From positions 1 through 64,000 of the forward strand of contig CAMMRL010000007.1 of NCBI GenBank assembly GCA_946499275.1: a DNA stretch of 64,000 nt, read 5' to 3'. Positions 33,704-41,903 of the stretch are shown here, piece after piece. The stretch comes from an uncultured Clostridia bacterium. Its GTDB lineage: Bacteria > Bacillota > Clostridia > Oscillospirales > Acutalibacteraceae. The position numbers were made by a program, and so were the translations under genes. Position 1 is the first letter of the stretch. Each line of letters starts with the position of its first letter. The notes beneath the pieces were generated by a model, which worked only from the letters and a program-made list of their open reading frames with translations, did not search any database and was not told where the DNA came from.

Positions 33704-34654
33704 TTACCGCTTGGCCGGGTCGGGCGCCGCCGTACGGGATGGAACGGTGCCGTAAACCGGCGGCCGGGTCAGGTATTCGATCAGCGGGGTCGCCAGGTTC
33801 ATCAGCAGGATGGCAAAGCACATCCCCTCCGGATACGGGCCCCATAAGCGGAGCGCCGCCGTTATGACGCCTACGCCGCCCGCATAAATCAGTTCCCCTA
33901 CAAAGGTGGTAGGCTTGCCGGTAAAATCGGTCACCATATAAAACGCGCCGAGCATCAGGCCGCCCGAAAGGAGCTGCGCCGCCGCATCCCCGGTAAACAA
34001 GGTATTGCCCCCGAAAATCCACATAAAAAGCGCGAAGCTCCACACGCAGGTCACCGGCACGCGTAGGCGGATGCAACCGGTAGCCAGCAGATACGCCCCG
34101 CCGAGCAGGATCAGCAGCACCGACGTTTCCCCGATACTGCCGTTTTCCCGCCCCCAAAGCATCGACCACAGGCTTTCCTCCCCGGTCATCGCCAGCGGCG
34201 TGGCGGAGGAGGTCGCGTCCGCCCAGCCGTACCCGCTCAGCGAGGTTGGCCAGACCACCATCAGCATGGCACGGCCCGCCATCGCCGGATTGAGCAGGTT
34301 GTGCCCAATGCCACCGAGCAGCTGCTTGACCACCGCGATGGAGAAGATCCCCGCGACGGCGGCGGCGAACAGGTTGGTGCCCGCCGGCAGCGAAAGCGCC
34401 AGCAGCAAGCCGGTCACCACCGCGCTGCCGTCGAACGCCGCCCCGTCCCGTCGGAGCTTGAGACATACCCCTTCGGTCACCCCGCAGGCCGCCACCGTGA
34501 CCAGCAGCAGCCACAGCGCCTGCAGCCGGAAGAACCACAGCGCAGCGATCACCACCGGCGCCAGGCCGATGCAGACGTCCCGCATGATGTCGGCGGTACG
34601 CCGCGGACGGCGGATATGCGGAGCGGACAGCGCCAGATTTTGTTTGACATCCAA
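33704..34654 (-). CDS. rnfD: RnfD-like membrane subunit
   Basis: Membrane protein (316 aa) of an Rnf-type ion-translocating complex. I start at TTG 34654 (nine bases after GAAAGGGGG), which gives MDVKQNLALSAPHIR, the usual RnfD start; the frame is open upstream but without signals. About nine membrane helices; blocks GGIGHNLLNPAMAGRAML and the FMN attachment site SSATPLAM (Thr in SAT), and GAFYMVTDFTGKPTT. RnfD would carry covalent FMN added by ApbE. It lies between rnfC (165 bases upstream) and rnfG (114 bases downstream). Confidence 0.9.
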   Translation of the reverse strand: MDVKQNLALSAPHIRRPRRTADIMRDVCIGLAPVVIAALWFFRLQALWLLLVTVAACGVTEGVCLKLRRDGAAFDGSAVVTGLLLALSLPAGTNLFAAAVAGIFSIAVVKQLLGGIGHNLLNPAMAGRAMLMVVWPTSLSGYGWADATSSATPLAMTGEESLWSMLWGRENGSIGETSVLLILLGGAYLLATGCIRLRVPVTCVWSFALFMWIFGGNTLFTGDAAAQLLSGGLMLGAFYMVTDFTGKPTTFVGELIYAGGVGVITAALRLWGPYPEGMCFAILLMNLATPLIEYLTRPPVYGTVPSRTAAPDPAKR

Positions 34655-34819
34655 GAAAGGTTGCCCCCTTTCGTTCCTTATTGCCGGGCCGGGCAGCCCG
34701 GTTTTGCGGCGGCACTTCCGCCGTTTGTCCCGGTATTGTTGTGTAATTTTCCTACCGCGCCCCGTCCAGATCCCGTTCAGCGGGCGGGACTTACCCGCCA
34801 TCGGGGATAAGTCGCCGGG

Positions 34820-36130
34820 TCAGGCGCGCTTTATCCGGTTTTCCCGGAAAGCGGAGCGGGCCATTGTCACCCGATGGGCCAGATGCCGCTTGGCGGGACA
34901 GATATAGGAGCAGCAACCGCAGGAAATGCACTGATCGGCCCGGTAGTCCACGCAGGCCGCCATATCCCCCCCTATCACCGCCGCGTCAATCGCAAACGGA
35001 AGCAGCGAAGAAGGACATACCCTGGCGCAACCGCCGCAGCGGATGCAGTTGCTCTCCTGGTTTTCCATCCGGTCGAGCACCACCAGCCCGGTCGTCCCTT
35101 TGATAACCGGCACCTCCAGCGAAGGGAGGGCCGCGCCGGTCATCGGCCCGCCGGCAATCCATAGATACCGCGCGTCCCCGGTCGCGCCGCCGCAGTACTC
35201 CAGCAGTTCCGACAGGCGGGTGCCGATCGGGACATAGAGATTAGCGGGCTTGGCCACCCGGCCGCTCACCGTCACCACCCGGTGGGTCAGCGGGCGTCCC
35301 CGCAGCGCGTCGGCCAGGGCCACGGTCGTCCCCACGTTGGTAACGATCACGCCGCAGTCGGCCGGCAGGCCGCCGGCGGGGACTTCCCGGCCGAGCACCG
35401 CCTTAATCAGCTGCCGCTCGCCTCCCTGCGGGTATTTTACCGGCAGGCGCACCACCGAAATCCCGTCCTGGCCGCGGACGGCGTCCTCAAGCATAGCGAT
35501 GGCGTCCGGCTTGTTCTCTTCCACGCAGATCATCACCTGCGCCTCGTCCGCCGCCAGACGGAGCGCTTTCGCCCCGGCAAGCACCTGGTCCGGCTGTTCC
35601 ACCATCAGGCGGTGGTCGCAGGTGAGATATGGTTCGCATTCCGCGCCGTTCACCAGCACATAGCGGATCGGCTTATTGGTTTCGTATTTGAGGAAGGTGG
35701 GAAATCCCGCGCCGCCCATACCGATCAGCCCGGCCTCCTTCATCAGGGCGCGGACGCCGTCCCGGCTGTTCGCGGTAAGGAGAGACGGTGCCGCTTCCCC
35801 TTTCCCGTCGCTGTCCACCACCACGGCGAGACTTTCTCCTGTAGCCGAGGGGCGGGGTTCCACCGCCCGGACGGTACCGGACACCCCGCAGTGGACGGGG
35901 GCGGCGAACACCGGACGGTTCCCTTCCCCCTGCGGCGGGACACCGACTACCTGCCCGGCAAGCACCCGGTCGCCCGGCTTTACCACCGGCACGCACTCCG
36001 CGCCGAACCCCTGCCGCATCAGCAGCACAAGCTGCGCCGGCGTAAAGGGCTGGATTTTGCTCTGTGCGGTCTCCATTTTATGCTCGACCGCATGGCCGAA
36101 CGCCACGCCGCCGCGAAAAGGTAGGGGCAT
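34820..36130 (-). CDS. rnfC: RnfC-like electron-transfer subunit
   Basis: Peripheral subunit (436 aa) that in known complexes oxidises NADH via FMN and passes electrons to Fe-S clusters. N-terminal RnfC barrel-sandwich start (LPFRGGVAFGHAVEHK), glycine-rich nucleotide/FMN site GLIGMGGAGFPTFLKY, NGAECEPYLTCDHRLM, and PVKYPQGGERQLIKAV. Two 4Fe-4S motifs near the C-terminus: CIRCGGCARVCP (about 362) and CISCGCCSYICP (about 400). All are intact. First Rnf gene after apbE. Confidence 0.94.
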   Translation of the reverse strand: MPLPFRGGVAFGHAVEHKMETAQSKIQPFTPAQLVLLMRQGFGAECVPVVKPGDRVLAGQVVGVPPQGEGNRPVFAAPVHCGVSGTVRAVEPRPSATGESLAVVVDSDGKGEAAPSLLTANSRDGVRALMKEAGLIGMGGAGFPTFLKYETNKPIRYVLVNGAECEPYLTCDHRLMVEQPDQVLAGAKALRLAADEAQVMICVEENKPDAIAMLEDAVRGQDGISVVRLPVKYPQGGERQLIKAVLGREVPAGGLPADCGVIVTNVGTTVALADALRGRPLTHRVVTVSGRVAKPANLYVPIGTRLSELLEYCGGATGDARYLWIAGGPMTGAALPSLEVPVIKGTTGLVVLDRMENQESNCIRCGGCARVCPSSLLPFAIDAAVIGGDMAACVDYRADQCISCGCCSYICPAKRHLAHRVTMARSAFRENRIKRA

Positions 36131-36160
36131 ACTCTCTCCATCCTTTCTGTAGTCAAGGGC

Positions 36161-37222
36161 TTATTCCGGTCCGCCCTCAAGGACAAAACCCGGTGTGGAC
36201 GCCGTGCTCCCGTCGTGAAAAACCCACAGCGCGTCGATTCCCGGCGTATTCTCCGCCAGTTCCCGCGCCTGCTCATACGGCTGGGCAAACAGCGCGGTGG
36301 AATAAAAATCCGCCGTCCCCGCGTCGGGGGCAAGCACCGTGACCGCCCGGACATAGCTGGCGGGACGGCCGGTTTGGCTGTCAAGAATATGGGAATAGAA
36401 TATCCCATTTTTTTCAAAATATTTCTGGTAGTCCCCACTCGTACCGATGCAACGGTCCTTCACGATGATCTGCCCGAGCGTTTCGGGCGGGTCCGCCACA
36501 CCGGACAGGTTCAACTCCGCATCCGGATTCCTCACTGCAACGCTCCACCCCTCTTTCCCCGGAGGGACCCCCGCGCATACCAGCGTGCTGGTGCCGCAGT
36601 CCAGCAAAAAGACGGATATCCCGCTTTGTGCCAGTTTGTCGGCAATCGACTGCGCAGCCAGCCCCTTGGCTACGCCCCCCATATCCAGGGACATGTCCGG
36701 ATCGGCCAGTTCTACCCATGCCCCGTCGCCGGTCCAGGCCACGTCCACCGCCTGTATGGAAATATGGCCCATCGCTTCGTCGATCGCCGCCTGGGCGGGC
36801 GGTTCCCCCGTTTGCCGGGCGGTATGCCAGAGAGCGAGCACGCTGCCCATGGCGATGTTCACCGCCGGGGATTTTTCCTGCCAGGCGCGGCAAGTCTCGA
36901 TCGCCGCCGCCACCTCCCGATCCACAGGAACCGGCCCTTCCCCCGCCCCGGCGTTAATATGAGCCAGTTCACTGTCCGGGCGGTAGAGGTTGTACCGCTT
37001 GTCCGCTTGTTCCAGTTCCTCTTTCACCAGCTCACAGGCGCGGTCGAATTCCGCGCTGTCGGTACAATAGGCGGTAAAGCGCACTACCGTGTCCATGGAA
37101 CCGAGGAAAGCGGTCTGATAGCGGGAACGCTCCGGTCGTTCCTCCTTTATTCCACAGCCGGGCAGAAGCAGCGCAGCCAGCACGTACAACACGGCGGTTT
37201 GCAGCCGCCCCATCCATTTCAT
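36161..37222 (-). CDS. apbE: FAD:protein FMN transferase (ApbE), lipoprotein
   Basis: Extracytoplasmic Mg-dependent enzyme (353 aa) that cuts FAD and attaches FMN to Thr/Ser of target proteins. Signal peptide with lipobox (LLLPGC, lipidated Cys at about 23). Blocks: FLGSMDTVVRFTAY, the metal/FAD region DMGGVAKGLAAQSIAD, DCGTS, and HILDSQTGRPASYVRAVTV with DAGTADFYSTALFA. It is first in the operon before rnfC, and its natural targets RnfD and RnfG follow. RBS GGGAGAAGG. Confidence 0.94.
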   Translation of the reverse strand: MKWMGRLQTAVLYVLAALLLPGCGIKEERPERSRYQTAFLGSMDTVVRFTAYCTDSAEFDRACELVKEELEQADKRYNLYRPDSELAHINAGAGEGPVPVDREVAAAIETCRAWQEKSPAVNIAMGSVLALWHTARQTGEPPAQAAIDEAMGHISIQAVDVAWTGDGAWVELADPDMSLDMGGVAKGLAAQSIADKLAQSGISVFLLDCGTSTLVCAGVPPGKEGWSVAVRNPDAELNLSGVADPPETLGQIIVKDRCIGTSGDYQKYFEKNGIFYSHILDSQTGRPASYVRAVTVLAPDAGTADFYSTALFAQPYEQARELAENTPGIDALWVFHDGSTASTPGFVLEGGPE

Positions 37223-37397
37223 GCCTTCTCCCGCCCCTTCATCTCGGTTCTGCCAACACTACCCTAAAATTCGTACAATCTTTTAAGAACGGTCCTCCAA
37301 AAGCGGTTTGCTTCCGCTGTGCCAACGCGTGCCAAAGTTCGCGTTGTGTTGGGCGCAACCACCAAGGGCGATACTTTTGTAAGACGAATCTGCGTTT

Positions 37398-37406
37398 ATT
37401 ATACCA
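37398..37406 (-). promoter_or_regulatory. Extended -10 promoter of the apbE-rnf operon
   Basis: TGGTATAAT on the minus strand (TATAAT at 37398-37403) without a strong -35. The leader to apbE is about 170 bases; it has two close copies of GTTGGCAC/TTTGGCAC but no riboswitch I know. Confidence 0.5.
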
Positions 37407-37485
37407 TAAGAGTAACAGATATAAAGCAGTATTTTCCATCTTGTCTTAATTTTTCTTAATTCCGCTTTTATTCTGTACAGAAATG

Positions 37486-37494
37486 TGATAAAAT
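37486..37494 (+). promoter_or_regulatory. Extended -10 promoter of the SH3 lipoprotein gene
   Basis: TGATAAAAT (TAAAAT at 37489-37494), 48 bases before the TTG start. Confidence 0.5.
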
Positions 37495-37541
37495 ACACAG
37501 TAACTGTTGTTTTGCGAAATTACGATCAGGAGTTGATTGCT

Positions 37542-38009
37542 TTGAAGAACGCCCGTTTCTTTTCCCATACGCTGTTCCGGATCGGCCTGGCGGCCTTGGC
37601 TGCTGCTGCCGCTCTGTCGATGACCGCCTGCAAGAAGGGCGGCGATGCATCCGGTACCGGATCCACCACCACGGAACCGACGACTACGACCACCGCTGCG
37701 GAAACCACCACCGCCACGCCCACCACCACGACGGTTCCCGTAACAGGCGACCTAACCACCGGCTGGTGCAACGCCACTACCATGCACATCCGCTCCGGCC
37801 CGGGCACCGATTACCAAGCCATTGGCGGGCTGAAAAACGGCGAACAGGTCACGATTCTCGGCCGGGAAGGCGACTGGTACAAAATCTCCTTTGCCAAAGG
37901 CCCCGGCGGTGTGGGTTACGTCAACGCACAGTATATCTCCGGCACAGTAGTCACTACCACAGCCCCGGCGCCGACCACGACGGCGGCCGGAACAACGGTT
38001 GCGCAATAA
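37542..38009 (+). CDS. SH3-domain lipoprotein with Thr-rich linkers
   Basis: Small secreted lipoprotein (155 aa). TTG 37542 is used because AGGAG lies 9 bases before it and the protein then begins with a signal peptide and lipobox ALSMTAC (Cys about 30). Domain order: Cys, Thr-rich linker (TTTEPTTTTT, TTTATPTTTT), a bacterial SH3 domain (GWCNATTMHIRSGPGTDYQA to GYVNAQYI) and a Thr/Ala-rich tail. SH3b domains bind peptidoglycan peptides. Function unknown. Similar Thr runs occur in the SurA-like lipoprotein of this window. Monocistronic, with a good terminator. Confidence 0.85.
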   Translation: MKNARFFSHTLFRIGLAALAAAAALSMTACKKGGDASGTGSTTTEPTTTTTAAETTTATPTTTTVPVTGDLTTGWCNATTMHIRSGPGTDYQAIGGLKNGEQVTILGREGDWYKISFAKGPGGVGYVNAQYISGTVVTTTAPAPTTTAAGTTVAQ

Positions 38010-38024
38010 TTAGCCATCCACACG

Positions 38025-38052
38025 GGGAAGGGCGCAGGCTCTTCCCTTTTTT
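38025..38052 (+). terminator. Terminator after the SH3 lipoprotein gene
   Basis: GGGAAG / CTTCCC hairpin (partly extended by GGC/GCT) with T6. Confidence 0.75.
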
Positions 38053-38086
38053 GTATTCAAGGCCATTGGCCTGGGAAAGGAAAGCT

Positions 38087-39292
38087 ATGAAACAGGAACG
38101 AACCTATCCCCGGTTCACCATCACCCATAAGGCCCAGCTCTCCTGCGAAACGGGCCATCCCTGGATTTACGATACCGAAATCCTAGACGCCGATGAACAC
38201 GAAAACGGCGGCATTGTCGATGTCTTCAGTACCCGCGGCCGGTATGTCGGTACCGGGGTGGTCAGCGACCGGTCTAAAATCCGGGTGCGGCTGCTCACCC
38301 GCAACGCTTCGGACACCCTGGACCAAGCGTTCTGGGAGCGGCGCGTGCGTTACGCCTGGAATTACCGCAAAACGGTGATGGGGCCCGACGTCAACGCCTG
38401 CCGCGTGATTTTCGGGGAAGCCGACCAGTTCCCCGGGCTGACAGTGGACCGGTTTGAAAACGTTCTGGTCACCCAAACCCTTTCCATTGGAATGGAGAAG
38501 CTCAAACCCGTCCTCTTTCCTCTGCTGCTGAAGGTGCTGCGGGAAGACGGGCAGGCCGTGGACGGCATTTACGAACGCAACGACGTGGGCATCCGCCGGC
38601 TGGAAGGGATGGAGGAGGGGAAAGGCTGGTACGGCCCGGCGCTGGAATCCACCCGGCTCATCCTGTCGGAAAACGGCGTGCGGTATCACGTGGATTTTGA
38701 AAGCGGGCAGAAAACCGGCTTTTTCCTCGACCAGAAATACAATCGCCGGGCCGCTGCGGGCCTTGCCGCCGGACGGCGGGTTCTGGACTGTTTCACCCAC
38801 ACCGGTTCCTTCGCGCTGAACGCCGCGGCGGCGGGTGCCCAGCACGTCACGGCGGTAGACATTTCCGCCGACGCGGTGGCCATGGCAGCGGAGAACGCCC
38901 GTCTCAATGGCTTGCAGGACCGGATGGACTTCCGGTGTGAAAACGTCTTCGATCTGCTGCCGTCTATCCAGGGGAAGCCGTACGACTTCATCATCCTCGA
39001 CCCGCCCGCTTTCACGAAATCCCGCTCCGCGACCGAAAATGCGGTGCGCGGGTACAAGGAAATCAATCGCCGGGCGATGAAACTGCTTCCCCGGGGTGGG
39101 TATCTCGCCACTTGTTCCTGCTCCCATTTCATGACCGACGCGCTGTTCCGCGGCATGCTCGTCTCCGCGGCAGCCGACGCGGGCATATCCCTGCGCCAGA
39201 TCGAAGCGCGGCAGCAGGCCCCGGACCATCCTATCCTCTGGAATGTACCCGAAACCGATTATCTCAAGTTTTATCTGTTTCAAGTGATTTAG
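38087..39292 (+). CDS. RlmI-like 23S rRNA methyltransferase
   Basis: SAM-dependent rRNA (cytosine-C5) methyltransferase family protein, 401 aa. ATG 38087 follows AAAGGAAA; the frame is open for 100 codons upstream but that part lies over the preceding gene and terminator. An N-terminal PUA domain (about 10-90, GHPWIYDTEIL...VGTGVVSD), central EEHUD-like region, then the Rossmann part with FFLDQKYNRR, VLDCFTHTGSFALNAAAAGA (SAM loop), VDISADAV and the catalytic DPPAFTKS; ATCSCSHFM carries cysteines. Exact target base cannot be told from sequence. Confidence 0.88.
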   Translation: MKQERTYPRFTITHKAQLSCETGHPWIYDTEILDADEHENGGIVDVFSTRGRYVGTGVVSDRSKIRVRLLTRNASDTLDQAFWERRVRYAWNYRKTVMGPDVNACRVIFGEADQFPGLTVDRFENVLVTQTLSIGMEKLKPVLFPLLLKVLREDGQAVDGIYERNDVGIRRLEGMEEGKGWYGPALESTRLILSENGVRYHVDFESGQKTGFFLDQKYNRRAAAGLAAGRRVLDCFTHTGSFALNAAAAGAQHVTAVDISADAVAMAAENARLNGLQDRMDFRCENVFDLLPSIQGKPYDFIILDPPAFTKSRSATENAVRGYKEINRRAMKLLPRGGYLATCSCSHFMTDALFRGMLVSAAADAGISLRQIEARQQAPDHPILWNVPETDYLKFYLFQVI

Positions 39293-39607
39293 GGCAGGAT
39301 CATCGTGAGACAACCGCATACCGTATCCGCGTAATTATGGAATATAAAAAGAAAGTCCTTTGCAATCTCAGTATTTTTCCGTGTAATTATGGCATAAAAA
39401 TATATGGAAAAAAAAAGAAATTTGGATGAGTGGAAAAGCAGCAGTCGGTCTCATCATCGCAGGGCTCATCCTCGTACTGGAAAACCGGGGGTATTCGGCG
39501 GCTGGAAAACCGTGGATTCCGGCAGTTATCGATAACCCTGTCGGTTTGTATTTTATCGGCTCGGAACGGCCTAACAATGCGATTACGGCTTACAAGGAAA
39601 ACTTTGG
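39293..39607. other. Gap with short direct repeats
   Basis: No convincing gene. Two copies of CCGYGTAATTATGG followed by an A/T-rich ATAAAAA tract (39327-39340 and 39379-39392, 52 bases apart) stand out; a third TAATTATGG is at 39653. Local base composition is AT-rich. A weak open frame (39426-39731) crosses the next terminator and has no ribosome site. Confidence 0.4.
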
Positions 39608-39641
39608 AAAAAGGAGACGTTACCTGCGGCGTCTCCTTTTT
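39608..39641 (+). terminator. Terminator upstream of the PH-domain genes
   Basis: AAAAAGGAGACG / CGTCTCCTTTTT stem with a 10-base loop. It lies 112 bases before the next gene. Confidence 0.8.
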
Positions 39642-39753
39642 GTTTATTGGCATAATTATGGCCACCGTACTTTCTATCCACACGTATACCTTCGCATGCA
39701 TTGCATATACTTTAGGGAAGGAATATTGTGAATTTTTAAGGAGAGAGACGGGG

Positions 39754-40230
39754 ATGCCCTTGCTCACCTTTTCCGCCGATAAGAACAGCGAAACCGTGCT
39801 AGCCTTATGGATTGCCGCCGCCGGTGTCCTGATTACCGGGCTGGCCGGCTGCCTGGCCGGACTGTTTACACCCTGGTTGCTGCTGCTCGCCGCCCTTACC
39901 GGCGCGTTGACCGTCTTTGCCGCTCTCTGGTATCCGCCGCGGTATGCTGCCGCGCTGCACGGGAGCTTTGACGGTACGGCTGTCCGGGCCGTCAAAGGCG
40001 TGCTTTGGAAGCGGGAGCTATACGTACCGGCCTCCGCACTCCGCACCGTGGAATCGGGTTCCACCCCGCTACAGCGGCGGTGCCATTGCCGTACGATGGT
40101 ACTGCGCTTTGCCGGCGGCGCGGTATTGCTCCCCCTTCTCCCTGAAGAGGAGACCGAAAGGCTTTCCAAAGCCTTGGAAGCCGTCTCTTCCGACGAACTG
40201 CCGCCGGAAATCCCCGAAACGGAACAATAG
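39754..40230 (+). CDS. PH-domain membrane protein (YdbS-like)
   Basis: Membrane protein of 158 aa with a bacterial pleckstrin-homology (bPH2) domain. I choose ATG 39754 (AAGGAG at 10 bases); the frame is open far upstream without signals. Two membrane helices (about 20-65) are followed by the PH domain with GSFDGTAVRAVKGVLWKREL and VPASALRTVESGSTPLQRR, the usual YdbS/YdbT pattern. It is followed after 33 bases by a larger PH-domain protein; such pairs are normally co-transcribed. Cellular role unknown. Confidence 0.8.
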   Translation: MPLLTFSADKNSETVLALWIAAAGVLITGLAGCLAGLFTPWLLLLAALTGALTVFAALWYPPRYAAALHGSFDGTAVRAVKGVLWKRELYVPASALRTVESGSTPLQRRCHCRTMVLRFAGGAVLLPLLPEEETERLSKALEAVSSDELPPEIPETEQ

Positions 40231-40263
40231 CGCCCTGTCCCCCAATGCAAAGGAGTATCGTCC

Positions 40264-41655
40264 ATGTTCCGCCCTCATCCGCTGTACTGCTATTATGACT
40301 CGAAAAAATGGATACTCCTGCTTTTGCTACCCGTGCTGCGGGTGGTCTTTTCGCCGCGGGATATCGTCTCCATCCTACTCGCGTCCCTGCGGGACGTGGC
40401 GGCCGCCGTGCTGCTGATCGGTTACTCGGTAGCAAAATGGAAAAGGGCGCGGTACTCCCTGCATGGGGGACTCGCCATGCGGCACGGGTTATTTTACCGG
40501 CGCACGCTCTGGATTTCGGCTGAGGATGCCGCTTCGGTAGAGATGGAGCGTTCCCCCTTGATGTGGCTGATGGGGGGGCGACGGGTGCGGGTGAACACCG
40601 CCGGTCTACGGCGGCGGGCGGATGCAACGATCTATCTGCCCTCCTCCGCCACCCGCAACGTGCTGATGGAAGGAAGTGCGCACAAGCGCTGCCGGCGATA
40701 TGCCGCCCGGGCCTTCCCTGTGGCGGTGATGTCCGCTTCCAGCTCCAATGCCGCGTTGGGGCTGCTGACACTCGCCCCCGCTGTGCGGCAGGCGGGGCAG
40801 ATTCTCGGCCGGGAGATGACCGGCGAGGTGTACAACCTGATGGACCGCCTGCTCTCCATCGGACTACCGCCGCTGTTCAACACCATCACCAATGTCCTGG
40901 TGCTGGGCTGGGCGTATGCCTTTCTTCGTACCTTTACCCGCACGGCCGGGTTTTACGCCGAACGGGACGGGGAACAGCTTCACGTCACCTCCGGCCTGCT
41001 GACCCGGCGGGACGTCTATATCGACTGCGAACGGATCACCGCGCTGGAACTGCGTCAGACGCTGTTTATGCGTCTGTTCAGCCTGCATACCGTAACCATC
41101 ACGGCCGCCGGATACGGCCGGGAAAAGGGGGCGCGTCCCCTGGTGATCCCCGCCGCGCGGCCCCGCGAACTCGGCGCCGCGCTGGATGTGCTCCTGCCGG
41201 AATACCCCATTTGCGCGGGCTCGCTCCGTCCGGTGAAAAGCGCGCTGTGGCGGTATGTATGGCCACCCCTGCTGCTGACGGCGGGCAGCCTGCTCCCCCT
41301 GTATTTCGGCGGGGTGTGGACCACGCTGGCGGCCGTCTGGTTCCTAGCAGGAGCGTGGTGGCTTTTCATCCGGCTGACGGGATACTTCCGCGCCGGGTTC
41401 GGCGTGGGCCGGGGTGCGGTCACCATGCGATATCCCCGGGGCCTTGCGTTATACGAAATCCACGTCCCCTGCGAGGTAGCCGACTGCCTGATCATCCACC
41501 GGAACCCGTGGGAACAGCGCAACGGCACCTGCACGGTGGAACTGCGCTGTTTCGGGGAAAAGCGCCGCCGTCACAGGGTGCGCGCCCTGCCCTATGAGGC
41601 GGCGGCAATGCTCGCCGGACGGCTGCTGGAAATGGATGCACCGGTAAAAAAATAA
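40264..41655 (+). CDS. Multi-PH-domain membrane protein (YdbT-like)
   Basis: Membrane protein of 463 aa with several bPH2 units. First unit about 60-150 (SLHGGLAMRHGLFYRRTLWI, then SAEDAASVEMERSPLMWLMG); second about 235-320 (HVTSGLLTRRDVYIDCERIT...LRQTLFMRLFSLHTVTI); third near the C-terminus. Membrane helices lie near 16-55, 190-220 and 325-365. Pairs with the gene before it. I know of no confirmed biochemical role for the family beyond a link to stress resistance in Bacillus. Confidence 0.82.
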   Translation: MFRPHPLYCYYDSKKWILLLLLPVLRVVFSPRDIVSILLASLRDVAAAVLLIGYSVAKWKRARYSLHGGLAMRHGLFYRRTLWISAEDAASVEMERSPLMWLMGGRRVRVNTAGLRRRADATIYLPSSATRNVLMEGSAHKRCRRYAARAFPVAVMSASSSNAALGLLTLAPAVRQAGQILGREMTGEVYNLMDRLLSIGLPPLFNTITNVLVLGWAYAFLRTFTRTAGFYAERDGEQLHVTSGLLTRRDVYIDCERITALELRQTLFMRLFSLHTVTITAAGYGREKGARPLVIPAARPRELGAALDVLLPEYPICAGSLRPVKSALWRYVWPPLLLTAGSLLPLYFGGVWTTLAAVWFLAGAWWLFIRLTGYFRAGFGVGRGAVTMRYPRGLALYEIHVPCEVADCLIIHRNPWEQRNGTCTVELRCFGEKRRRHRVRALPYEAAAMLAGRLLEMDAPVKK

Positions 41656-41664
41656 CGACAGATT

Positions 41665-41710
41665 ATCGCCGCAAAAAGAAACCTGCTGCCGGGTGTCCTT
41701 TTGCGGCGAT
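41665..41710 (+). terminator. Terminator-like hairpin after the PH-domain pair
   Basis: 12-bp stem ATCGCCGCAAAA / TTTTGCGGCGAT with a 22-base loop but no T run after it. Confidence 0.45.
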
Positions 41711-41779
41711 TCGGTTCTCCATAGGGAAACAGTCCTGAAACAGTCTTTTTGTCGGATATATAGAATCCGGAGAAACCCA

Positions 41780-41808
41780 TTGAATCAGCGGTTTAAACAT
41801 GCTATTCT
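41780..41808 (+). promoter_or_regulatory. Promoter of the aldo/keto reductase gene
   Basis: TTGAAT (41780-41785), 17 bases, TATTCT (41803-41808). Confidence 0.6.
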
Positions 41809-41850
41809 TAACCTAACGCATATTGTGTCCGCAAAAGCGTACCGCTGACA

Positions 41851-41862
41851 GTAAACGTTTAC
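41851..41862. promoter_or_regulatory. Palindromic operator GTAAACGTTTAC
   Basis: Perfect 12-bp palindrome about 40 bases after the probable transcription start of the reductase gene. Its core equals that of the cre-like site at the xylanase promoter. Fits a LacI/CcpA-family site. Confidence 0.55.
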
Positions 41863-41903
41863 GCGGTCGCATCATATCCGGCGGCGCGAAAGGATGAAAA
41901 GCT

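Noticed and set aside
37766-38086. Long N-terminal extension of the RlmI-like gene
   Set aside because: It overlaps the SH3 lipoprotein gene and its terminator; ATG 38087 has a good ribosome site and gives the family's normal start.
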